Below, piece after piece: positions 1 through 4,961 of a stretch of 5,865 nt of DNA. A model generated the notes under the pieces. It was given only the letters and a program-made list of their open reading frames with translations, was not told where the DNA came from and searched no databases. Origin of the DNA: JBGPOS01 sp041488155 (GTDB lineage Bacteria > Chloroflexota > Dehalococcoidia > Tepidiformales > Tepidiformaceae). The position numbers were made by a program, and so were the translations under genes. The DNA lies in assembly GCA_041488155.1 (NCBI GenBank), contig JBGPOS010000124.1, positions 1 to 5,865 of the forward strand, in the 5' to 3' direction. Numbering within the stretch: the first letter of the stretch is position 1; every line of letters starts with the position of its first letter.

Positions 1-141
1 CCCCCCTGATCGTACAGAAGCTCAAACGTCCCTTCCATCGTCTCGCCGGGCGTCCGATTGATGATCCGAATCCCGGGCGCGAATCCATTTGAACCAAACG
101 CAAGTTCGCTTTGCACGTCCATCCGTGCCCGGAAGAAGGAG
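1..141. repeat. Terminal direct repeat, left copy (circular-contig overlap)
   Basis: These bases are identical to 5725-5865. The copy lies wholly inside the PLC-fold coding sequence (codons about 386-432). The exact 141-bp length and perfect identity point to an assembler k-mer overlap of a circular path. The unique circle would then be 5,724 bp. Confidence 0.95.
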
Positions 142-1295
142 CCGAGCAGTGTCGCCGCGTAGCCCACCGATCGAGGCAGCATCTCCGTCGCGACTTGATT
201 CCAGACCTCCTCGTCCACGCACTTCACCGGCAGTGCGACGAATCCCTGATACACGCACTCCGCCAGCACGGGGAAGGCTGAACGCCCATCGCCGTCTCCC
301 TTCCCAAAGTAAGCTGTAACGACACCGCTGGGGTCCGGCACCTCGACGTGTACGAGTCTAGTCACATCGGGAAACGGATAGTTCCGGCCGAAGGGTCGCG
401 GAACGCCGGTGTCCTCGCTGAAGAAGTTGGCGTTGGCGAATTCTGCAAGACCGACCGGGCCGGAAAGAGTGAGGTTGGGATTCGTCCCTCGGTACCGCTT
501 CGTGTCTATGAGCCGCGCGACCGGGACCGTGGCCACGTCATCGCCAGTGGGCTGACGGAGGATCTCGGGGTCGGGGAAGATAGGGCAGCGGCTCGGGCAT
601 GCCAGATAGTTCGCGACGAACCGCGCTTCCTCGAGTGACCTGGCGGCACCGTGCTGATCTGACACCCAGTATTCGTAGTTGCCGTAGTAACCGCGAACAC
701 CGAGCTCGCGGAGGGCCCCCTCAAGCGGATGAATGTCGTTTCGCCCATGCTCCGGTACTCCAGAGTCAACTACGAGGTGCATGACATGCCCCAGCGCCTC
801 GAACACGTCAGCCCACGCCTGCCCCCGCACCCCAGCGTCCGGCTCGGTGAGTGCCCGCTTGAACTCCGTCCGGGCGCGTGGCCATCCCCAGTTCTCACCC
901 ACGTTCTGGCCGGCCTGGTCGACCCGCTGCATCCAACGGGCAGACGAGTCGTACTGGCGCAGGAACTCGAGGCCCGCGGTGTCCCATGAGCCTGGAAGCG
1001 GATCGTGGAAGTGCCGCAGATAGCGGGCCGTCCCGGCGACGGCGGCGCCCACGTCTCCTTCGTCTTCGTAGCGACCCCCAATCTCGATCCAGCGAAGTAC
1101 ACTGTCCCCGGCGAGCTCCTCCAGCAGACCTTGCTTGAGACCCAGTCGATCTTTGAGAGTTGAATCCAGCCGAGAGACTATCGCCGCCTGTCTGTTGATC
1201 AGCACATGAGTCGATTCATTGAGGGTGAGGCCGGGAGAGGGTAGGGCGAAGGGGACAGCCAATGCAGCGAGAACCGCAACGACCCGAGACTTCAT
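1..1295 (-). CDS. Exported zinc-dependent phospholipase C / S1-P1 nuclease-fold protein (N-terminal part; gene continues at 5724 across the circle joint)
   Basis: This is the 5' part of a 685-codon gene that runs off base 1 and resumes at 5724, ending at 4962; this piece encodes residues 1-431. Residues 1-24 form a Sec signal peptide (MKSR, then a hydrophobic stretch rich in A, V and L), so the product should act outside the cytoplasm. The sequence then shows NESTHVLINRQA (26-37), RHFHDP (94-99) and a cluster GHVMHLVVDSGVPEHGRND (169-187). The spacing H173-x3-D177-x5-H183 matches the zinc ligands of bacterial phospholipase C and S1/P1 nucleases, and H30, H95, H97 and H170 are further candidate ligands. 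Substrate (phosphodiester or other) cannot be told. I chose ATG 1295 because GGGAGGGG lies 3 bases upstream. An alternative ATG at 1313 overlaps the preceding stop as ATGA and would add six residues. It is the last gene of the three-gene minus operon. Fold assignment is fairly sure; activity is inferred. Confidence 0.82.
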   Translation of the reverse strand, partial: MKSRVVAVLAALAVPFALPSPGLTLNESTHVLINRQAAIVSRLDSTLKDRLGLKQGLLEELAGDSVLRWIEIGGRYEDEGDVGAAVAGTARYLRHFHDPLPGSWDTAGLEFLRQYDSSARWMQRVDQAGQNVGENWGWPRARTEFKRALTEPDAGVRGQAWADVFEALGHVMHLVVDSGVPEHGRNDIHPLEGALRELGVRGYYGNYEYWVSDQHGAARSLEEARFVANYLACPSRCPIFPDPEILRQPTGDDVATVPVARLIDTKRYRGTNPNLTLSGPVGLAEFANANFFSEDTGVPRPFGRNYPFPDVTRLVHVEVPDPSGVVTAYFGKGDGDGRSAFPVLAECVYQGFVALPVKCVDEEVWNQVATEMLPRSVGYAATLLGSFFRARMDVQSELAFGSNGFAPGIRIINRTPGETMEGTFELLYDQG

Positions 1296-1298
1296 CAA

Positions 1299-1306
1299 CC
1301 CCTCCC
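1299..1306 (-). promoter_or_regulatory. Shine-Dalgarno of the PLC-fold gene, inside the short intergenic gap
   Basis: On the minus strand this reads GGGAGGGG followed by TTG and ATG at 1295, with GGAGG five bases from the start. It supports ATG 1295 over ATG 1313, whose ATG overlaps the preceding stop codon by three bases. Confidence 0.7.
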
Positions 1307-1309
1307 ACT

Positions 1310-1843
1310 TCATGGTTTGAGGCCAAGTGCCGCTCGCTCTCGGCGTATGGCTTCGATCAGACTAGGTATCCTAGCATCGGGGACGCCCGCGGGTGGAAAC
1401 CCGTAGAGATTCTTGATCCGCTCGTCCCGAGTCTGTAAGCGCCGCATCAGCACAGTGGTCGGGACGACGAATTTCGGACCGGCCGCCGGGACTACCGATG
1501 TGGCGTCCCAGGTGTAACCCGGCGCGAAGATCGTCACTTGCCCGGGCTGAACTCCCAGGTTCCAGAATGGCACCGCGCGAGGGATCCGGAAACGCCCGTC
1601 GGGCCCCGTGACTGCTTCCTTCGCGTCATAGAAGCGGCTGTTCCCCTGGGTTGGCGTGGCGACCACTTCCCACCAGACGGCGATCACAACCGCCCCCGGA
1701 ATGGGTTGCCCGGTCACGACGTCCACCACCTGTCCGTCAAACGGGCCGCGGAGCGCGCGACCGTGAGACCCCGCCACACAGCCCGCCGCTGTGACGGCGA
1801 CGATGAACGAAATGAGCAAGGTGCGAGGGGCGAGAGAGCGCAC
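1310..1843 (-). CDS. Lipoprotein with carboxypeptidase-regulatory-like (transthyretin/CnaB-type) domain
   Basis: The product is a 177-aa predicted lipoprotein. Residues 1-21 are a lipoprotein signal (V/M-RSLAPR, then a hydrophobic run) ending in AAGC, with Cys22 as the lipidation site. Residues about 33-125 look like a carboxypeptidase regulatory-like beta-sandwich: FDGQVVDVVTGQPIPGAVV, then FYDAKEAVTGPDGRFRIP, the usual G-x-V-x-D...G-x-P-I-x-G-A-x-V and T-x-x-D/P-G-x-F-x-I-P signatures. The C-terminal ~50 residues are charged and probably helical. I chose GTG 1843 because it places the signal peptide exactly at the N-terminus and sits 7 bp after the stop of the upstream gene. An ATG at 1957 keeps the frame open but would overlap that gene by about 107 bp and add a non-signal leader. 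No strong Shine-Dalgarno is visible, so coupling to the upstream gene is likely. A binding or structural role at the outer membrane is inferred; no catalytic residues are expected in this fold. Confidence 0.8.
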   Translation of the reverse strand: MRSLAPRTLLISFIVAVTAAGCVAGSHGRALRGPFDGQVVDVVTGQPIPGAVVIAVWWEVVATPTQGNSRFYDAKEAVTGPDGRFRIPRAVPFWNLGVQPGQVTIFAPGYTWDATSVVPAAGPKFVVPTTVLMRRLQTRDERIKNLYGFPPAGVPDARIPSLIEAIRRERAALGLKP

Positions 1844-1850
1844 GGACGCT

Positions 1851-3098
1851 TCAGAAGCGCCGGAGGCGCCAGATGCCGTCCAGATCGAGTTGGAACCAGA
1901 CAGACAGTCTCTGGGTCTGGCCGCCCCGGGGCCGCAGCATCTCGTACTTCGCCCCACCGAACCCGACCTCCACCAACTGAATCGTCGTCATCACTTGGTC
2001 GATGGTTGGCAGCGTGCCCGAGCTCATTTGCGTGAACTGGTCTCGGTACGTGTCCCGGGTGTCGCTGTGAATGAAGCCTTCGGCCCGTGTCAGGTCTCCG
2101 GCCCGAAGCGCATCCTTGAGCCCTTGCCAGACGGCCTGAAGCCGCGCATCGAGCGTCACTCGGTCGTATACATGTACTAGGGTCATCGCGGTATGAGTAT
2201 GACCCTGCCGGTCCGTCACATAGACGGTCGGGGAGTACAGCCCTGTTTGGGCGTAGGTGAATGACGGACCGTCGAGATCTCGCCCGCGGTAATCGATGCT
2301 CCCATCCCCATCGACATCGAGAGCCAGATCTGCGACACCGACGCGACTCGAGAGGGAAAACCCCGTCACCAGCGGCGCCAGGCCGCCGGGGCGGCTCGCG
2401 GCGAAGCGGAGGGGGTCGCGTGAGCTCTGGGTCACGCTTAGGGCTTGTCGAGCCTCCGCCGTCGCCCCGTCGAGAGTCCTCGCCACGGCGACCAACTCCG
2501 TTACTGCGGGGGAGACCGGTACAAGGCCGAGAAACGCCTGTCCCTCGACGAAGGCCGGGTAGTCATTGACGACGACCCCGACGTCGGGCGAGCCTTCAAC
2601 GGTACCGCGCACGACCAGGAGTCCAGGCGAGGTGGAATGCCCCGGCGCGGGAGACGTGACGGTCACCGCCAGGCAGCCGGTATCGCTGACGATGGAGATC
2701 GACAGCGTCCCGAGTGGGGTCCCCGCCAGTGTCACGATTAGAGTGTTCTGAGCAGCCAGCGACACCAGCCGCTCGATAAGAGCCACCTGCTGGTTGAAGT
2801 CCGCCTCGTGGATGATCTCGGTCCCGTTAACGGTCAGGCTCCCGCTGGACACACGCGTCAGGCCTCGCGACCCGTTCTCGACCCGCAAGCGAAAAGCTCG
2901 GTCAGGCCGGCATGCCGGAAAGGACTCCGTGAAGAGGTTCGGCGGCCCGGTGGTGCGCGCGTACTCCTTGGGCCCAAAGGGCGTCCGCGTGTCCGCGGTG
3001 GCGGACCACACCGGAAGCAGGATGACGAGGCAGAGGACCGGAATCGCTGCGGCCATGGCGATCGGGGGGATAAGTCGGCGAACCCACGCTTCAACCAT
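1851..3098 (-). CDS. Exported multidomain protein: beta/Ig-like repeats, PKD-like segment and NTF2-like C-terminus
   Basis: The product is 415 aa and is the first gene of the minus operon. Residues 1-35 carry two arginines (RR at 7-8) followed by a long hydrophobic stretch ending near WSATA-DT, a signal peptide or N-terminal anchor. Residues about 54-138 hold a beta domain with the pattern FRLRVENG...RVSSG...VNG...DFNQQVALIERLVSL...NTLIVTLAG, which I recognise from other secreted proteins of environmental bacteria but cannot name. Residues about 143-222 look like a bacterial Ig-like domain (VTVTSPAPG...VRGTV...VVVNDYPAFVEG). DVDGDGSID (261-269) followed by YAQTGLYSPTVYVTDRQG resembles a PKD domain, with an acidic loop that may bind calcium. 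Residues about 314-415 (WQGLKDALRAGDLTRAEGFI...DGIWRLRRF) resemble an NTF2/SnoaL-like fold. The start at 3098 has AAGGGGAGGG six bases upstream. An in-frame opening up to 3449 exists but runs through the intergenic hairpins. Function is unknown; an adhesive or binding surface role is inferred. Confidence 0.8.
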   Translation of the reverse strand: MVEAWVRRLIPPIAMAAAIPVLCLVILLPVWSATADTRTPFGPKEYARTTGPPNLFTESFPACRPDRAFRLRVENGSRGLTRVSSGSLTVNGTEIIHEADFNQQVALIERLVSLAAQNTLIVTLAGTPLGTLSISIVSDTGCLAVTVTSPAPGHSTSPGLLVVRGTVEGSPDVGVVVNDYPAFVEGQAFLGLVPVSPAVTELVAVARTLDGATAEARQALSVTQSSRDPLRFAASRPGGLAPLVTGFSLSSRVGVADLALDVDGDGSIDYRGRDLDGPSFTYAQTGLYSPTVYVTDRQGHTHTAMTLVHVYDRVTLDARLQAVWQGLKDALRAGDLTRAEGFIHSDTRDTYRDQFTQMSSGTLPTIDQVMTTIQLVEVGFGGAKYEMLRPRGGQTQRLSVWFQLDLDGIWRLRRF

Positions 3099-3104
3099 CG
3101 GCAG

Positions 3105-3114
3105 CCCTCCCCTT
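3105..3114 (-). promoter_or_regulatory. Strong Shine-Dalgarno of the first operon gene
   Basis: On the minus strand this reads AAGGGGAGGG, followed by CTGCCG and ATG at 3098. It is the best ribosome binding site in the divergent region and decides the start of the 415-aa protein against the longer frame open to 3449. Confidence 0.75.
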
Positions 3115-3212
3115 GGCGAACCCAGGTAGTGAGTCGCCCGGGAATAGCAAGGAGGATGCCAGGCACTCGCCTCTTTGGCGGCGCACTCTTGCCTGACGTC
3201 GGGAGGCCGGGA

Positions 3213-3254
3213 TGCACAGGAAACTGTGCACCCTGCACAGTGGACTGTGCAGGG
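3213..3254. repeat. Two abutting perfect inverted repeats (four alternating half-sites)
   Basis: The first palindrome is TGCACAG-GAAA-CTGTGCA (3213-3230, 7-bp arms, 4-base loop). Directly adjoining it is CCCTGCACAG-TGGA-CTGTGCAGGG (3231-3254, 10-bp arms, 4-base loop). They share the half-site TGCACAG/CTGTGCA, so the inner arms also pair with each other as CTGTGCA-CCC-TGCACAG (3224-3240). No T-run follows on either strand, so an intrinsic terminator is unlikely. The position, 115-156 bases upstream of the 415-aa gene and about 150-190 bases before the plus gene, suits an operator for a dimeric or tetrameric regulator of one or both divergent units. A REP-like or structured RNA element is the alternative. 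Confidence 0.75.
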
Positions 3255-3402
3255 GCTAACCAGGCGACGAGCATCACGACGGATGGAGTGGCCTGCGGCG
3301 CTTTCCGCGCCTCTGTTACCATCCGGGCAGTGGCTGACCAGTCTGGCCCGGGGAAACCAGGGCCGCATCGACCGCTCTCCTGAGCACTGATGCGCCGCCG
3401 CC

Positions 3403-3531
3403 GTGACGGCCGAGATCGCCGTCCAGAGTCTCGTCTCCGGCCTCCTCATGGGGTTCGTCTACGCCCTCATCGCGGCCGGGCTGTCGCTGATCTTCGGGCT
3501 CATGGAGATCGTGAACTTCGCCGACGGCGAG
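3403..3531 (+). pseudogene. livH: Truncated livH (branched-chain amino acid ABC permease), 5' end only
   Basis: These 43 codons match the conserved N-terminus of LivH, the inner-membrane permease that imports leucine, isoleucine and valine with LivM, LivG and LivF. The family hallmark is FG-x-M-x-I-V-N-F-A-H-G-E; here it reads FGLMEIVNFADGE, with Asp41 where His is usual. The remaining seven or so membrane helices are absent, so no transport function is possible. The odd Asp may mark that the switch to flotillin sequence begins at or just before codon 41. Confidence 0.7.
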
Positions 3532-4467
3532 GCGTCGGCCTTGCGCGAGGCGACGATCAGCTCGACGACCGCCATCCGGGAGGGGAAGGAGCGCGAGAAC
3601 CAGAACCTGGCGCTGATCGCGCAGGCCGAGAAGGAGCGGGACGTCAAGAAGGCCACGTACGAGGCGGAGGTCCAGGCCCAGGCGGCCCGCGCCAAGCAGG
3701 CAGGCCCGCTGGCCGAGGCCCAGGCGCGCCAGGAGGTGGTCGAGCAGGAGGTGCTCGTCAATCTCGTCCGGACGAAGAAGGAGACGGAGGTCGCCGAGGC
3801 CGAGGCGGTCCGGCGGGAGCGCCAGCTCCAGGCCGAAGTGGTCAAGCCGGCGGACGCCGAGCGCCAGCGGATCATCCTGGCGGCCGAGGGCCAGAAGCAG
3901 AAGGAGATCCTGGAGGCCGAGGGCCGGAAGACGGCGATCGTCGTCGTGGCCGACGCCGAGCGCCAGAAGCTGACGATGGAGGGCGTGGGCGAGGCCGAGG
4001 CCCTGAAGGCGAAGCTCCTGGCGGAAGCCGAGGGGATCAAGGCCAAGCTCCTCGCCGAGGCCGAGGGCACCCGGGCCAAGCTCCTGGCCGAGGCCAACGG
4101 CATCAAGGCCAAGCTCCTCGCCGAGGCCGAGGGCGCGCTCCGGAAGGCCGAGGCGTTCGCCAAGCTGGACGAGTCGGCGAAGACCATGCTCGTGCTGGAG
4201 CGCTTCCCCGAGGTCATCCGGGCCTTCGCCCCGGTGGCGGGGGCGGTGGCGGCCCCGCTCGGGAACATCGACCGGCTCGTCATGGTGGACAGCGGCGGCC
4301 ACGGCAACGGCGACGGCGGCACGCTCGGGCGTCTCGCGAACACGGTGCCGACGACCATGTTCAACCTGCTCCAGTCGTCGAAGGCGCTCGGCATCGACCT
4401 CACCGGATTCCTCGGCAAGCTCGGAGTGAAGGAGGAGCCGGAAGGCGGCCGGCCCGACACGCGCTGA
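3403..4467 (+). CDS. Chimeric protein: LivH permease N-terminus fused in frame to flotillin coiled-coil/C-terminus
   Basis: The 354-aa product joins parts of two unrelated proteins. Residues 1-43 (VSGLLMGFVYALIAAGLSLI, then FGLMEIVNFADGE) are the start of a branched-chain amino acid ABC permease LivH, including its first membrane helix; a full LivH is about 290 aa. From about residue 44 (ASALREATISSTTAIREGKE) the sequence is flotillin: a Glu/Ala/Lys-rich coiled coil with QAGPLAEAQARQEVVEQE and LQAEVVKPADAERQRIILAAEG, four 11-residue repeats (201-244), then the C-terminal segment ERFPEVIRAFAPVAGAVAAP, IDRLVMVDSGG, and a Gly-rich run. The flotillin membrane hairpin and SPFH domain are missing. 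If made, the protein would be a single-helix-anchored coiled coil. The start is GTG 3403, the first start after an in-frame TGA (3388-3390), with no clear Shine-Dalgarno. Both halves have G/C-rich third positions, so they could come from one genome. It may be a real fusion, a circle-closure scar or an assembly chimera. Confidence 0.8.
   Translation: MTAEIAVQSLVSGLLMGFVYALIAAGLSLIFGLMEIVNFADGEASALREATISSTTAIREGKERENQNLALIAQAEKERDVKKATYEAEVQAQAARAKQAGPLAEAQARQEVVEQEVLVNLVRTKKETEVAEAEAVRRERQLQAEVVKPADAERQRIILAAEGQKQKEILEAEGRKTAIVVVADAERQKLTMEGVGEAEALKAKLLAEAEGIKAKLLAEAEGTRAKLLAEANGIKAKLLAEAEGALRKAEAFAKLDESAKTMLVLERFPEVIRAFAPVAGAVAAPLGNIDRLVMVDSGGHGNGDGGTLGRLANTVPTTMFNLLQSSKALGIDLTGFLGKLGVKEEPEGGRPDTR
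4003..4134 (+). repeat. Four tandem 33-bp repeats encoding 11-residue coiled-coil units
   Basis: The repeats lie at 4003-4035, 4036-4068, 4069-4101 and 4102-4134 and encode LKAKLLAEAEG, IKAKLLAEAEG, TRAKLLAEANG and IKAKLLAEAEG. Units two and four are identical over all 33 bases; the others differ at a few positions. Eleven-residue periodicity fits a right-handed or straight coiled coil, as in flotillin and related SPFH proteins. The near-identity suggests recent duplication or gene conversion, and unit number may vary between strains. Confidence 0.85.
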
Positions 4468-4468
4468 G

Positions 4469-4954
4469 ATGGACTCGGCGGTGTACCGCTCCCAGGGCCC
4501 GTTCGCCGAGGGGCAGAGCGCGACGCTCGTCATCACCTGCACGAGCCACGCCTACTCGCCGTACGTCCGGGAGTTCCTGGAGCGCCACCTGGGGCTCGCC
4601 GACGGCACCTACGACTCCCTCGCAGTGCCCGGCGGGCCCCAGTTCCTGCTCCTCTCCGAGTACCTGCCCAAGTTCGCCTGGGCCGGCCAGCGGTGGGTGA
4701 AGTTCCTCGTCGAGCGCCACCGCCTCGAGCGCGCGGTGCTGATCAGCCATCAGGACTGCGCGTGGCACGACGACGACCGCATGATCCCGGCGCTGGTCCA
4801 CCGGCTGGCCGGCGGCGCGGACCAGGCCGATCAGCCGGCCGATCTGCGGCGCATGGCGGAGGCTCTCCACCGCTACGTATCGGGGATCGCCCTCGAGGCG
4901 TACTTCGCGGGCAAGGAGCCGGACGGCCGCGTGGGGTTCGTCCGGGTGACGTGA
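4469..4954 (+). CDS. Small beta-carbonic-anhydrase-like protein
   Basis: The product is a 161-aa cytosolic protein without signal or membrane segment. It shows the zinc-ligand layout of beta-carbonic anhydrases: Cys24 in TLVITCTSHAYSPY at the end of a hydrophobic strand, and H94-x-x-C97 in VLISHQDCAWH. However, the usual C-x-D-x-R motif, whose Asp/Arg pair is needed for classical CO2 hydration, is absent: here it is C-T-S-H-A. Between them LAVPGGPQFLLLSEYLPKF resembles the family's P-G-G motif that follows the first strand. At 161 aa it is shorter than typical enzymes (about 200-220 aa), with a short, probably helical C-terminus. ATG 4469 lies one base after the stop of the flotillin chimera (TGA-G-ATG) with no good ribosome site, so translation is likely coupled. 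I infer a metal-binding protein that may not hydrate CO2. Its substrate is unknown, and a link to flotillin microdomains rests only on adjacency. Confidence 0.75.
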   Translation: MDSAVYRSQGPFAEGQSATLVITCTSHAYSPYVREFLERHLGLADGTYDSLAVPGGPQFLLLSEYLPKFAWAGQRWVKFLVERHRLERAVLISHQDCAWHDDDRMIPALVHRLAGGADQADQPADLRRMAEALHRYVSGIALEAYFAGKEPDGRVGFVRVT

Positions 4955-4961
4955 CCTTCGG

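Larger units (their letters stand above)
3099..3402. other. Divergent intergenic region (304 bp)
   Basis: This stretch separates the starts of the minus secreted-protein operon and the plus livH-flotillin gene, so promoters for both should lie here. I see no convincing -35/-10 pair for a standard sigma factor on either strand. A stretch TGCTATT on the minus strand, around 40-50 bases upstream of the 3098 start, is at best a weak -10-like element. The region holds the paired hairpins at 3213-3254. Several open frames cross it but lack a ribosome site or recognisable protein sequence. In-frame with the plus gene there is a TGA at 3388-3390, which limits that gene's start to GTG 3403 or later. 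Confidence 0.6.

Noticed and set aside
1538..2035. Plus-strand open frame opposite the lipoprotein gene
   Set aside because: Low-complexity Arg/Pro-rich translation, no start signal, and it crosses the boundary between two well supported minus-strand genes.
3213..3254. The paired hairpins as an intrinsic terminator
   Set aside because: No T-run follows on either strand, and the site lies between divergent gene starts where no transcript is expected to end.
3213..3254. The hairpins as a short CRISPR or iteron array
   Set aside because: There are only four short half-sites in alternating orientation with 3-4 base spacers; there are no spacer-length intervals and no direct-repeat array.
3345..3364. 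GGCCC...GGGCC inverted repeat before the plus gene
   Set aside because: Five-base G/C arms around a ten-base loop are expected by chance in sequence of this composition.
3316..4542. Long minus-strand open frame (408 codons) opposite the flotillin chimera
   Set aside because: It is rich in Arg, Leu, Gly and His in a repetitive pattern typical of antisense to G/C-rich coiled-coil codons, has no ribosome site or family signature, and extends into the next gene.
3390..4700. Plus-strand open frame of 436 codons overlapping the chimera
   Set aside because: It is in a shifted frame, dominated by Arg/Gly/Ala/Pro, and spans across the end of one real gene into another. It is a shadow of high GC3 coding sequence.
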